64,000 bases of DNA from Endotrypanum monterogeii (lineage: Eukaryota; Euglenozoa; Kinetoplastea; Trypanosomatida; Trypanosomatidae). Numbering within the stretch: position 1 is the stretch's first letter; each line of letters starts with the position of its first letter. The DNA lies in assembly GCA_000333855.2 (NCBI GenBank), contig CM007320.1, forward strand, positions 2,922,721-2,986,720, in the 5' to 3' direction. This document shows positions 10,380-20,546 of this stretch, in pieces. The translations under genes and the position numbers were made by a program. The notes beneath the pieces were generated by a model, which had not been told where the DNA came from, did not search any database, and saw nothing but the letters and a program-made list of their open reading frames with translations.

Positions 10380-11649
10380 ATACGGATGCTAACAATCGCT
10401 GAGATGTGCGATGCGCCGCAATTCATGCAGTAGAGAAGGCGGGGAATAGTGTGGGAGGCAGGAGATGGCGGAGCATTTCGCATGCACGCATACATCCCCC
10501 TCTCGGCGCTCGTATGCTCTCTGTGATCTCGTCGGAGTGGAAAAATGTGCCGCCGCGCCGCCTGCGAAATGAAAAACAACAACCAAAAGATATTTGAGGT
10601 CTTAAGAGTATTTGCTTGCTTCAATGTTTTGAATACATTTACTTTATTATATATATATATATATACGGCCCGTGTCTGGTCTACCAATTTCTGGCGAACA
10701 ACTGCTAGTGGTGCAACGTCCCGAATGTCTATTAGGAAGGGGAGCACAGAAAGATACCTACGCCTCCACCTTGCCGATGAGAAACTATCTCATGCCGGTG
10801 TGAGATGAAGCGCTGGAGAAACGAGAGGATTCAAGCGGCGCATGGTTACCGACGTCTCCAATTAGCGTCACCATCACCCTGTCTCGAAACGTCTTGCTAA
10901 AGTGCGCGCGGGTGGGGAAGACCGCAAGCGAAGCAGAGGCGCCACGGGTTTTTTTTTTTTGGACAGATGCCGTGAAGAGATCACCAGTAAAGTCGATTGC
11001 GAGTACACTATTTCGCCGCACCACGCAATGTGGCTGCGAATCGCCTGGCCACTTTTCCCTTCAACGAGCAGCTGTGCAATGACCCTGGTCGGCGCGGGGG
11101 GGCTTCCCGTCACCAGGCCCCCCCCCTGCCCTGCTTCCACCCCCCCCTGCCGCCAGACCCCNNNNNNNNNNNNNNNNNNNNNNNNNNNNNNNNNNNNNNN
11201 NNNNNNNNNNNNNNNNNNNNNNNNNNNNNNNNNNNNNNNNNNNNNNNNNNNNNNNNNNNNNNNNNNNNNNNNNNNNNNNNNNNNNNNNNNNNNNNNNNNN
11301 NNNNNNNNNNNNNNNNNNNNNNNNNNNNNNNNNNNNNNNNNNNNNNNNNNNNNNNNNNNNNNNNNNNNNNNNNNNNNNNNNNNNNNNNNNNNNNNNNNNN
11401 NNNNNNNNNNNNNNNNNNNNNNNNNNNCCCCTTGAGGCCGCGCGCCAGCACCCCGGCCCGCGGGACGAGAGGCCCAGCGATCCATGGGCCGGCGGAGAAA
11501 GGGGTGGGGGGCGGCCGAATATCGCCCGGGCCGACGTTTTTTTTTTTTTATATGGAAAGTAATTTTTCTGTACATGAATTTAACTCGCACAATTACCGCG
11601 AGGTGTGTATGCAAGTGGAGGGGGGGTTTTCGGAAAACAAGCTCGTGTC
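10380..11649. other. Convergent strand-switch region
   Basis: Plus-strand genes end at 10379 and minus-strand genes end at 11650, so two polycistrons converge here. In trypanosomatids such regions are transcription termination zones, often marked by base J. The segment holds a TA repeat (about 10648-10664) and short T-runs, including one at 10950-10959. A C-rich tract then runs into an assembly gap, followed by about 110 bases of very GC-rich sequence ending at a T-run near 11537-11548. I looked for tRNA or 5S rRNA genes, which often sit in such regions, and found no B-box or 5S-like sequence in the visible part. Confidence 0.75.
11162..11427. other. Assembly gap (266 unknown bases)
   Basis: An unbroken run of N. 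On the left the sequence becomes C-runs (from about 11117) and on the right it is GC-rich (11428-11535). A GC-rich or repetitive stretch is therefore the likely reason assembly failed. Real length is unknown. Confidence 0.98.
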
Positions 11650-12600
11650 CTATGCCTCTGGCTCGCGCAAAGGGTCCTGGTGGACAACACTACTGCGTGT
11701 TGCAGGGATGTATATGGACTCACCCTCAACATCTTGCACAGCCGCCGCCTGGCAGCTAGTTGTGTTGGCAATAAAGTACGCTGTAGGTAACGTTGCTGCA
11801 CCGCTGCGGCGCCGAGCCTCTCGTTGCGACTCGCGCATGTCGCTGTAGAAGGCGAACTGCTCCTGTTTCTCGGTAGCTTGCCTGGCGCGCTGAGCTTCTC
11901 GGACCTCAGCTTCGGCTGCCGCGCCACCGACCACAAAAGCTTCTGCACGGGCCCGCTCGTCGTCGAAGACAGGGTACTCGTCAAGAAACCGCAGCGCAGT
12001 AAACAACGTAATCCAACGCTTGCGGTAGTGTGGCGTGAGTCGGCACAGCCCATTTCCGTGAAGCAGCAGAGTTCGCAAGGTGGCTCGGTGACTGCGCAGG
12101 CACCCACTCGTCTTCTCCTCGTCTTCGATACGGTTGTAGGATACGTCAAGAGAAATCAAGCAGGAAAGTCTCTGCACGCCGTCGAGGCGTTGGAGTTTAT
12201 TGTGTCCGGCCAGAAGCGTCTGTAAGTGCGGTGCGGCCCCGTCGAGAGAATTGAGTGTTACAATCTGGTTCTCGGCGACGTCCAAAGTGCGCAAGGTCGG
12301 CAGGTAGGGTAGCGAGTCGAGACGGGAGAGGGCGTTGGAGGATAGGTACAGGGAGTCCAAGCGGGTAAGCGCGGCGAGTCCGGAAAGATCACTAAGGGCG
12401 TTGTGGTCGAGATAGAGCACGACGCAGCCGGTAAACGCCGAGAGGCCTCTGAGGTCGGAGAAACCGAGATGGTGTAGGTAGATTTTTTCGTTCAACTCTG
12501 GCGTCCAGTAACCCTGGTGTTTCCGGCACTCCTGGAGAATACGCGACTCCGTCATAGTCGGCGCGCCAGCTGTGTCATCTGCGCCGCTGCGAGCTTTCAT
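11650..12600 (-). CDS. DNAAF1: Leucine-rich repeat dynein assembly factor (DNAAF1/ODA7/LRRC50 type)
   Basis: A 316-residue protein. After a short N-terminal extension, homology begins around the second methionine (residue 16) with a short helix and LNEKIYLHHLGFSDLRGL. About six SDS22-type leucine-rich repeats follow, running to about residue 190. The LRR cap YRKRWITLFTALRFLDEYPV and FDDERARAEAF come next, matching the cap and the D-R-A-C-A-E-A-W motif of DNAAF1/LRRC50. The tail is charged and then low-complexity. DNAAF1 acts in the cytoplasm in preassembly of axonemal dynein arms, so the role here would be flagellar motility. It is the last gene of the minus cluster, ending at the strand-switch region. 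ATG at 12600 is in frame; ATG for residue 16 is an alternative start. Other SDS22-type LRR flagellar proteins are possible but fit the cap less well. Confidence 0.8.
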   Translation of the reverse strand: MKARSGADDTAGAPTMTESRILQECRKHQGYWTPELNEKIYLHHLGFSDLRGLSAFTGCVVLYLDHNALSDLSGLAALTRLDSLYLSSNALSRLDSLPYLPTLRTLDVAENQIVTLNSLDGAAPHLQTLLAGHNKLQRLDGVQRLSCLISLDVSYNRIEDEEKTSGCLRSHRATLRTLLLHGNGLCRLTPHYRKRWITLFTALRFLDEYPVFDDERARAEAFVVGGAAAEAEVREAQRARQATEKQEQFAFYSDMRESQREARRRSGAATLPTAYFIANTTSCQAAAVQDVEGESIYIPATRSSVVHQDPLREPEA

Positions 12601-13064
12601 TTGGTCGGCTGTTGATCTATGCAGCAGGAGCTTCTGTTCGGAGAGTGGGGTGTAAGACAGTGGAGTGCTAGATGAGAAAGAATGGGGAAAGTGAAAGGTA
12701 TTTTACTAACATGATCTGAGGGAGTTGATGCAAAGAAAAGCCAGAGTCCGACCCTTGAGTATCGTCTGATACCCCACCGTCATCAAAGGCGAGTACACTT
12801 CAAGGGAAGAAATACACCCACCCACCCACACGCACATCGTTGCCATCTTGCATCGCTCGAGGCAGCATGTGCCCACGTACTCGCAGGAGCCTCCTCTCCT
12901 TTCTGGTCTTTGCCTTCGTCACGTCGGCGAAAAAAAAAAAAGCGGGGGAGGGAAGGGGAGGGGAGGGGGCGTGTGCAGTTTTTTTTTTTATCTTCATTTT
13001 CTTTTACTCGTGCAGTTAAGAGAGAGCACGCCACTGGCCGCCGCGAAGACTGAAAAATGACAAG
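12601..13064. other. Short spacer between DNAAF1 and exosome genes
   Basis: A 464-base spacer transcribed from the minus strand. It includes the 3' UTR of the exosome gene, with A-runs and G-runs at 12930-12990 that read as T/C tracts on the sense strand, and the splice region of DNAAF1. No gene seen. Confidence 0.6.
12668..12699 (-). promoter_or_regulatory. Candidate trans-splice acceptor for DNAAF1
   Basis: On the minus strand a CT-rich tract (12670-12699) ends in CATCTAG with AG at 12669-12668. The resulting 5' UTR is 67 nt and leads to the ATG at 12600. Confidence 0.5.
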
Positions 13065-13730
13065 CTATCTCGACTGACCTCTGATCTGCTCCAACAATGG
13101 TACCTTACGTACCTGTAGACCTTTCATCGCAGCCTGTACCAACTGGCCCATGGTCGTCACCTCACACGCGCCCTGATGGCAACAGTAGTACACACCACCG
13201 AGTGAGAGGCCACTACAAACCACCACATTCGCCATCATCATTGCTGCCTCCTCTTGCGTGGGATCGACAACGATGGTACCATCGTGGCGCAGCGCGGCGC
13301 TGCACGCGGAGAAAGTGTCGTATATTTCCACCCCGCCAGCCGTGAGAGCAGTACACAGGGCAGTCGTGGCAGCATCCCACACAGCACCATCGTCATGGAG
13401 CACTTCAATAAGGACCTCCACCAGTAGTTGTGGAATGCGCTCGAGCAACACGACTTGCTCTGCTACTCCCTCCAGCGCAAGAGCCATGTCACCGTCCCTG
13501 GAGTTGTCAAGATTGGACGAGGTCGCTGAGGTACGGTGAACTTGACAGCTCACCCGGCCGCGTGTCCCACGGTATTCCTGAACCAGTTGCTGCGGAGGGC
13601 AAACACCACATAAAACGCGCGTCTGGCCAATCTCCACACAGGCGCTGCTGTGACAGTTGGCAAGAACATTCGTTACAACGTGAATTGCACGCACTGCCTC
13701 GAGCGACTCGCGACCGTCAGTTCGCTTCAT
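13065..13730 (-). CDS. Exosome core subunit of the RNase PH fold (MTR3/EAP4- or RRP46-like)
   Basis: A 221-residue protein. The opening RTDGRESLEAVRAI, the strand pattern ACVEIGQTRVLCGVCPPQQ, the later VLHDDGAVWDAATTALCTAL with AGGVEIYD, and DGTIVVDPTQEEA follow the RNase PH fold of eukaryotic exosome ring subunits. The basic and acidic residues needed for phosphorolysis in bacterial RNase PH are not evident, as expected for an inert structural subunit. MALALEGVAEQVVLLERIP resembles MTR3 (called EAP4 in trypanosomes), while DGTIVVDPT also resembles RRP46, so I leave the paralogue open. The ring has a role in 3'-5' RNA processing and decay in nucleus and cytoplasm. The open frame extends five codons upstream to a TTG; ATG 13730 is the first methionine. 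Confidence 0.8.
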   Translation of the reverse strand: MKRTDGRESLEAVRAIHVVTNVLANCHSSACVEIGQTRVLCGVCPPQQLVQEYRGTRGRVSCQVHRTSATSSNLDNSRDGDMALALEGVAEQVVLLERIPQLLVEVLIEVLHDDGAVWDAATTALCTALTAGGVEIYDTFSACSAALRHDGTIVVDPTQEEAAMMMANVVVCSGLSLGGVYYCCHQGACEVTTMGQLVQAAMKGLQVRKVPLLEQIRGQSR

Positions 13731-14207
13731 GGTTGTCACCCACAACGTTACCAGTTGGGAGTGTTGGGGGAAGATGGAGGGAAAAAAGAAACCTCGTTGC
13801 TAATTCATTATATTTTACAATAGTTATCATAAGGGGGTGTGTATGGGAGGATGTCGAGGAGTGGGCGCCGAAGGCCGAGAAAACGTGGGAAGACAAGAAG
13901 AACATAATGAAACCGCGCAGTTTGAAAATGAAGTGCGAGTGCAAGCAGAAAGCGACACGTGCGTCGACACGGCCGTGGAGGAGGACGTGGTAAAGAATAC
14001 CCCCCTCTCTGGCGCATTTTCCCAGCTGTTTGCCCTGAATACATAACAGAGCACACGCGATGAAGATGTAAAGGAAATGCGATGCCGACAGCAACGCAGA
14101 AAAAACAGCCAAGGACAACTCAGCCATGAAGGCTTCTTCAACTCAAGCCGATAATCTATGCTTAGCAGATGCGACTGCGAGTGAGCACCACATGGCAGCC
14201 GCACGCA
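13731..14207. other. Spacer between exosome gene and VPS8
   Basis: 477 bases, minus-strand transcribed. It should contain the VPS8 3' UTR and the splice region of the exosome gene. A CT tract on the minus strand lies at about 13765-13790, but I see no AG between it and the ATG at 13730. The acceptor is therefore probably further upstream, near 13800-13820. Overlapping minus-strand frames of 80-136 codons here have no recognisable product. Confidence 0.5.
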
Positions 14208-17200
14208 TCAAGGCTCACCAAAGAGTTCCAGAATCTCCGTGTCGGTGAGACCGTCGACATCGAGTAGATTCTCCTGGACCGTTGTCGCTCCCATAGGCAG
14301 CCCCCCCCTTCCTTTACTGACTTTAGCGTCGCGGGGCGCTGACCACGATTCAGATTTTCCTGTGGTCAGCGTGCCTGTGTCGCTCAGCTGCGAGTGGGAC
14401 GCCGACGCAGGCCACACAATAAACGATTTGAGCACCGCGTAAACATCCCCCGCGTGGTCTATCCTCGCCTTTGTCTGATGCACACGACGCTGCATGCGTC
14501 CAACGTCAAGAGTCGTTTCCACTGAACGGACGGGTGCTGTGACCGGGGGCTCGGGGCGGTCTCGATGCTCAACCGAAATGCCAGCAGATCCGCTAATGAT
14601 AAATGCCCCCTTGGCGAAAACCCCGACGCCCCCATCCCGAGTGCCCCTCACTGGTTGACCAGATAAGAACCGCTCCTGTTTGCAAACCCAGCATCCCTTT
14701 TGCGACCCCATAGCCTGCATAGCGCAGATTGTGTGGAAGGCATGCCCACATGCGTAAATTAAAACGGCGGAAGGTGTCCCAACAGTGGCCGCGCCACTGT
14801 CACCTCCACCCACATGGAGCGAGGGGGTCAGCTGTCTCAAATAGCTACGACAAACTGCACAACAGTCCGACTGTGGTGCCACGCCTATGCTCCGATTCCG
14901 ATGGTGCTCTCGTCCTCGCAGCATTGTGTCACTGTCCATCATACGTTTACATAGCTGACTCGCCTTGAGGTCGAAGTTGAGAGATGCCACCATGTCCATC
15001 ATGATAGGCTTCAGACTTCGGAAAGCTGCATTTCTGTGGTCGTGAAGCAACTTGGCCATCACGGCTGAGATGCCCACGTGGCACATCATTGGTTTCAGAA
15101 TGCTGCTTGCGTACTGGGTGTAGGCCTCGACAAGCACGTGGGCACAGTGTCTTGGCTCACTGCTAAAGCCTTCCGTCAGGTTCGGCAAGCGTGGTGGCTG
15201 CTCGTTTGGGCGGCAGGTGCGCGCCTGCGTTGCAGCATCGGCGCCATTTTGAGATGACATGGCAAGGCGAGTTGCAAGCTCCAACTCATTGTTCGTCACT
15301 GTGCGATGGACCGGTGGACATGATCGAGCTACTCCGCCGTCAGTGGGGACGCCAGCTAGCATGTCGTCTTGGGTCATGAGCTCGTACAAAAGACGGCGCG
15401 GCACCATGAAAACATCGAGCAGTCGAAACCATTGATCAGCGCACTGAGCGGAACGGACGGGGGCACTGTGTTTGGCAGCGGCAGGCGTGCGCACGTTTGC
15501 ACAAGCAGTCAGCGACCCACCATCCACAAAGCCTCCCTCATATTTGTTGCATAGTTCCTTTCCAATCTCAACAAAACGCCACAGCTCAGTTGCGGACCCC
15601 AATGCAGCGACGTCGAACACTGGTGGTGAACTGTTTTTTCCAGGTATCCCACCTTCCTCACACGCATGGGTGTTCGCCGCTTTCCCGGATTCGCCCACGA
15701 CTGTTGTGGTGTATGCAAGTTCAGGCCGGATACCTTGTTGATAACTGCTAGTCTCAGTTACCGTTTTTGCATCCGCGCCCAAACAAGCCAGCACCTCTTC
15801 ACGAAAGGCGCCCAGTCGCTCGCGCACTGCGTCCAGCATTACCTCCATAGCCTCCTCCATCATCATCATCTCTTCCAGCAAGTATACGGTTGCGTCAGCG
15901 ATGCGGTGCTTACGCACCACACGTAATGCCAGCTGCGCGTCGTAGGTAACTCGATTACCTTTTTGGCGTATATAAGGGTACACACGCTCCGGCGCGTATG
16001 TGCAGAGGAGCCCAATGTACGTGTTCTGCAAGCAGATATCGTTCGTAACCGTCTGATTTTCCTGAGTCATCAGTTCATGGAGGTAGTCCAGAAAGGCAAC
16101 GCTCGACCCGCGAAGAAGTCTCATTACTTCTCCATGGTTAGAGGGCAAGTAGTCAAACATGAACTGCACAAGTGCAGTCGTGTCAATGCGGGCGAGCACC
16201 TCCACCGCATGCATCACTGCTCGCTGAAGTCCCTTTATGGCAGTATCGATCGAGGTTGTATTTTTGTCGGTACCGCCGATCATAGTCTGCGAGGATTCCT
16301 TACTGGGGTGTCGTCCAACGTGGTCGCCAAAGTCACTGGGTGTTACAGACGTGGCAGGCTCGCCTGACAGAGACAGAACTTCGCTGCTGCCTGCTGCGCC
16401 AGCTCTGACCCGAGCGTCGTCAAGAATGCTGCTCTCTGAGCGCTGACGTGCACCCAATTCTGGCTGGAGGGCGTTCATTGCTTGCGCCTTTCTGTTTTGT
16501 AAACGCTGCATCTCACTACGGATCATAGAAAAGACGTCGTACCGCAGTTGCGCATCCACACAGTTCTGCTTTGGATCGCTGTAACATGCGATCGCTTCTG
16601 CGTACCTCTGCTTCTCACACAAGACAGCGGCGAGGCACCGGGTCATGTGAAGCCGCTCGAAGTCCGACTGATAAGCTGCAACAACGCGTCTTGGAACCAC
16701 GTCGGGGGCCAGGACACGGAGCAGGTGCTCCTGTAACTGTCGCCGCTCCTCCGCGGTCTCCGCGTGCTGAAACGTAAACAAGAGATCTTGGATTACCAGA
16801 TCGATCCAGACATCGAGACGCACAGGGGGCCGGCTCGATGATACGCCCAGCACCTCCTCGGGGTCCGTCGAGAGAAAAAGATCAGTGAATATAGCCGCAC
16901 CGGCGAGGAGCGTGTGAATAGTGATGTACGGCGGGTAGGGGCGCTGCGCCAGCTCAGTCGCCCTCAGCACTTTCAAGCTCGGCAAGCGAGCCAGTAGCTC
17001 ATCCTCCACACGGAATATATCCAGCGGCCCTTGCTCACGAGGACCTAACGACAACCAATCACCCTCTGCTACGTCACCGGGTCGGTTACGCGATCCACCG
17101 GTCAAGATGAAATAGATACTCGACACGTACTGAGTGCGACAAAGTCCGTCAGCGCCACCCCACGGACTGAACGGACCCTCGTCGGAAAGCGCGAAAAGGA

Positions 17201-20200
17201 GAAGACGGATGGCATGCTCTGGCTGCCGTCGCACAAAGCGAAGCAGATGGTAATCTTCGCCACGAATGGGATTGCGGTTGTCATGTCGAGCCGGCTTTGA
17301 GGTTGCCTGGAGAAGATACTCCAGAAGTGCTTTCTTGACAAGGCGTTGCTCACTAGAGGGAATATCAGCCTCTGGAAGGAGGTGGCCCCCTTTCAAAGCA
17401 CACTCCACCAAATCTATCGCCACGGAGGCGCTGCCCGCGGAGCTAAAAGGACTTGAACACTTCCCCACCGGGGGCGCACACATTTCTGGCTCGTTGCCGT
17501 ACGCGCTTCGGGTGCTATTATCAGCCTTCTGTTCCTCATCCATTGCGTACGCTAAAGCATCCACGTAGCGTTGCTGCCGCAACGACAAGATCGACACAGT
17601 CAGGCGCACTAAGCCGTGCTCTTCGGCGAGCCGCAGTAAGCTGGGGAGGCCCGTCTCGAGATGCATGAGGGATATCTCCGCGCGCTCCCTCCCGCTTTCA
17701 CTTCTTGCCAAACCATTGTCCTGATTTTGATGAGGGTCATTCCCTCGCGCCTCGTCTCCACTGATTGCTGATTTCTGCTGCAATCCCAATGACCTTTCCA
17801 CCGCGCCCAACCGAGCACCATCCAGGTAAAGGTGAATAAACTGTGCGACCAGCGGTTCTGGCATGTAGGTGACGATACCGTATCGCATGCAGTGCTCCAG
17901 CACACACAGCAGATGCAAAAGAAGTCCTCGTTGCTGAAGCGTGTAGATGAGGGGGCCGTAGAGCAAGTTCAATCCGTCGACGGCGCTGCAATACACCACA
18001 ATGTGCTTGAGGAAATCAAAAAGCGACTGCGTCTCCCGACTAGGATTGCTGCTTCCGATCAGCTCTTTCGAGTGTTCGACACCGCTCTTTTCTGTGACTT
18101 GGTCTATCGGAAACGAAGACAAACGGCTCTTCACATAAGCAACAAGGATTCGTTCAATGAACTGATGCAGCTCACAGCGGCGCTGCGCGGCGTCGCTGCT
18201 GAGTCCAACCGTGGAAAGCGCCACCTCCTCTGCAAATCCCTTTGCAAGATCAAGTGCGTCGGCAACTTTTTGGCGCGCCATAAGCGCCGACAGTCGCTCC
18301 TTCCATGAACGCAGCCCGATGCTGTAGGCACGTCCTTTGCCCATGAGCAACGCCGTCGAGCGGTTCGACGTGGCGCTCCCGTTGTAGTTGAGGCCGCCAA
18401 GACGATTCGTGAGGCCAATATATTCGAAAGAGTTGAAGTGGTGCCGCTCCACTATGACGGCCACAGAAGCGTCCATGAGCTGCGCATCTTGGTTTTCGTC
18501 GCACAGAAGGACGCTGCACCCGGCCAAGGGCACCATCTGCAAGACCGGCGCTGGCACCCGAATCATGGCAAGTCGCACCAGCCCCACCATCATCGGATCC
18601 GCAACAGCCGAACTCTTGTGGACATGCGGCTCCGCTACGCGCAGATCCATAAGGAGAAGTTCCACCTCCATGTTCCACGAGACGCACAGCAGCAGCTTCG
18701 GATTTGTCGTCTCCGTCTCGGATACAACAAAGCGAACCAGCTCGCTCCCACGCGTAGCCAAGGTCTGTCGACTGTGAAGTGCCAGGCAGCTGACAGAGCA
18801 CTGATAACCGTCCTCCACAAGATACACAAGCACAGCGTCACTGCGTACCGCTGCGACGAAATGTTTACCAGGAACGGTGGTCCACCTCGTCGGCGACAAA
18901 CCTGCTTCTGATGCCGCCGCCGGCGAGAGCGGCGGTGGAGCGCAAAGCCACGACACACCGCCGTCACCGTCTTTTCCTACACCCCTCCTGAGCAATAAAC
19001 GCTCCTTCACAACTGAGAGGTGGGTCAGATAAAAGGCGCTGGGGCACGGCAGAGTATCTATGTCGCTAATCCGCACCGTCGGTGAAGAGGGGACGATGGA
19101 GATGACCCGCACCGTGTACTTTGTCAACATTTTCCAGAATTGATAAAGTGTCACGGCACCGCTGCTGTCCAGTGCGAGAGTGCGAGTCGGCCGACGATGC
19201 AAGTGTGCCACACGCAAAAGCGGGACACAGCTCTCGTCTGACACAATTCGAAGCGGAGAAAGCGTACGCAGGGACCAGAGAACAAAGGTACCGCTGGCGT
19301 GGCCTGCAGCCGCGGTTGACCTGTCGTCCGCTTCGTCTTCTCCATCACGCGAAGCACTAGCGATGCACAGCGACAGAGAAACGACGGCGCCACGCGCCCT
19401 CTCCGTGCCTGTCTGCCCACCTCCACAGATACCCAGTACAGCCCAACAACGATCGAAAAGAACGATGACACCGAGCGTGGTGCCCATAGCACAGCTAATC
19501 GATTGCAACCGAGTATGCTCCACCGATGACGCATTGCCTGAATGTACTGGAGCCGTGACACCCGAGTCAATCGACTCTGCAAGGACCACACAGGTGGGTG
19601 AACCTACCGTTTGCCTTAGGTCCGCCAATCTCTGGCGAAGTGTCATGTGCTCGTGAACGTGCAGCACCAAGTCGTCGCGTTGGGTTTCGCACAGTACCGT
19701 CGAGGTGGCAATCTGATTCGCCCGTTGCAAAACCATTTCAACTTCATCTGTTTCCTCATTTCTGCACCCGCTGATGTTGACAGCAGGCTTAGCATCCTCG
19801 GTGTCGGCGACAGGCATCCTTCCACTCACCAGATCACCACTGATGCTGGACTGCTGGCCATTCACAACGTCAAAAAGAGTTTCGAGGATCATTTCCTCCT
19901 CTTTCTCCGCCTTGACCTTCGATCGTGTGGGTGCGGGGACGCTGCTCTTGTCCGGGAACGAAATGGAACACTCCTCCGGTCTACCCAGTGGATGAGCTGA
20001 TGAAACGGTGCATGAAGAAGAGGTGGCACAAACAAGTGGGGTAACAGTAGCCGCCGTTACCTGTGTACTCGCCTCCCTCGTACCCGATAGACGTTTCGCT
20101 TCGTCATTTCTCTCCTCGACGCCCTCTGCAACCCGCTCCCTTTGGGTGGCACTGCTGATAAAAGGTGCATTTCCGGCAGTGATGTTCACCAGCTCCTGAA

Positions 20201-20546
20201 GCAGCAGCGCTTCCTCGTCAGCTGCCAAAGCGTGGGAAGTGTCATCATTTGCGACAGGATAAGATGTCAACGACGTGTTGGCCAGGCGTCTCTGATTGCT
20301 GTGGGTCGAGCCCAGAGGAGACCCCGCCGTCTTGGAGAATTCGTCATAGGGAGGCAATAACCGCAGTGCCTCCTCAATCAGTGCTCTCTCTTCTCGCTCA
20401 CATGCATCTTTGTCCTCCACAATGCAATCGGCTTCGTTCAGAGCCGTGGAGGGGGGTATACGCGTACTGCCCGCCATGAAAGCGGGATGCGTTTCTTGAG
20501 AAAGACAGGGTACTCGCTGTACCCCTCCCTTCCCGGAGACGTCCAT
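14208..20546 (-). CDS. VPS8: VPS8-like subunit of the CORVET endosomal tethering complex
   Basis: A very long protein of 2112 residues. The N-terminal 290 residues are low-complexity. A beta-propeller-like region covers roughly 320-800. The block WKERLSALMARQKVADALDLA around 830-850 matches the Vps8 feature after the propeller, where the protein calls itself into helical repeats. Helical, clathrin-heavy-chain-like repeats fill 850-1850. A C-terminal RING-type zinc finger lies at about 1885-1955 with C-x2-C, CGHAFHTIC and C-x2-C. This order is diagnostic of VPS8, VPS11, VPS18 and VPS41 tethers, and the internal motifs fit VPS8. CORVET tethers early endosomes through Rab5. At over 2100 residues it is longer than the fungal and animal proteins (about 1270-1430). 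The open frame extends to a TTG at 20789 through a pyrimidine tract; ATG 20546 lies just after the acceptor. Confidence 0.82.
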   Translation of the reverse strand: MDVSGKGGVQRVPCLSQETHPAFMAGSTRIPPSTALNEADCIVEDKDACEREERALIEEALRLLPPYDEFSKTAGSPLGSTHSNQRRLANTSLTSYPVANDDTSHALAADEEALLLQELVNITAGNAPFISSATQRERVAEGVEERNDEAKRLSGTREASTQVTAATVTPLVCATSSSCTVSSAHPLGRPEECSISFPDKSSVPAPTRSKVKAEKEEEMILETLFDVVNGQQSSISGDLVSGRMPVADTEDAKPAVNISGCRNEETDEVEMVLQRANQIATSTVLCETQRDDLVLHVHEHMTLRQRLADLRQTVGSPTCVVLAESIDSGVTAPVHSGNASSVEHTRLQSISCAMGTTLGVIVLFDRCWAVLGICGGGQTGTERARGAVVSLSLCIASASRDGEDEADDRSTAAAGHASGTFVLWSLRTLSPLRIVSDESCVPLLRVAHLHRRPTRTLALDSSGAVTLYQFWKMLTKYTVRVISIVPSSPTVRISDIDTLPCPSAFYLTHLSVVKERLLLRRGVGKDGDGGVSWLCAPPPLSPAAASEAGLSPTRWTTVPGKHFVAAVRSDAVLVYLVEDGYQCSVSCLALHSRQTLATRGSELVRFVVSETETTNPKLLLCVSWNMEVELLLMDLRVAEPHVHKSSAVADPMMVGLVRLAMIRVPAPVLQMVPLAGCSVLLCDENQDAQLMDASVAVIVERHHFNSFEYIGLTNRLGGLNYNGSATSNRSTALLMGKGRAYSIGLRSWKERLSALMARQKVADALDLAKGFAEEVALSTVGLSSDAAQRRCELHQFIERILVAYVKSRLSSFPIDQVTEKSGVEHSKELIGSSNPSRETQSLFDFLKHIVVYCSAVDGLNLLYGPLIYTLQQRGLLLHLLCVLEHCMRYGIVTYMPEPLVAQFIHLYLDGARLGAVERSLGLQQKSAISGDEARGNDPHQNQDNGLARSESGRERAEISLMHLETGLPSLLRLAEEHGLVRLTVSILSLRQQRYVDALAYAMDEEQKADNSTRSAYGNEPEMCAPPVGKCSSPFSSAGSASVAIDLVECALKGGHLLPEADIPSSEQRLVKKALLEYLLQATSKPARHDNRNPIRGEDYHLLRFVRRQPEHAIRLLLFALSDEGPFSPWGGADGLCRTQYVSSIYFILTGGSRNRPGDVAEGDWLSLGPREQGPLDIFRVEDELLARLPSLKVLRATELAQRPYPPYITIHTLLAGAAIFTDLFLSTDPEEVLGVSSSRPPVRLDVWIDLVIQDLLFTFQHAETAEERRQLQEHLLRVLAPDVVPRRVVAAYQSDFERLHMTRCLAAVLCEKQRYAEAIACYSDPKQNCVDAQLRYDVFSMIRSEMQRLQNRKAQAMNALQPELGARQRSESSILDDARVRAGAAGSSEVLSLSGEPATSVTPSDFGDHVGRHPSKESSQTMIGGTDKNTTSIDTAIKGLQRAVMHAVEVLARIDTTALVQFMFDYLPSNHGEVMRLLRGSSVAFLDYLHELMTQENQTVTNDICLQNTYIGLLCTYAPERVYPYIRQKGNRVTYDAQLALRVVRKHRIADATVYLLEEMMMMEEAMEVMLDAVRERLGAFREEVLACLGADAKTVTETSSYQQGIRPELAYTTTVVGESGKAANTHACEEGGIPGKNSSPPVFDVAALGSATELWRFVEIGKELCNKYEGGFVDGGSLTACANVRTPAAAKHSAPVRSAQCADQWFRLLDVFMVPRRLLYELMTQDDMLAGVPTDGGVARSCPPVHRTVTNNELELATRLAMSSQNGADAATQARTCRPNEQPPRLPNLTEGFSSEPRHCAHVLVEAYTQYASSILKPMMCHVGISAVMAKLLHDHRNAAFRSLKPIMMDMVASLNFDLKASQLCKRMMDSDTMLRGREHHRNRSIGVAPQSDCCAVCRSYLRQLTPSLHVGGGDSGAATVGTPSAVLIYACGHAFHTICAMQAMGSQKGCWVCKQERFLSGQPVRGTRDGGVGVFAKGAFIISGSAGISVEHRDRPEPPVTAPVRSVETTLDVGRMQRRVHQTKARIDHAGDVYAVLKSFIVWPASASHSQLSDTGTLTTGKSESWSAPRDAKVSKGRGGLPMGATTVQENLLDVDGLTDTEILELFGEP

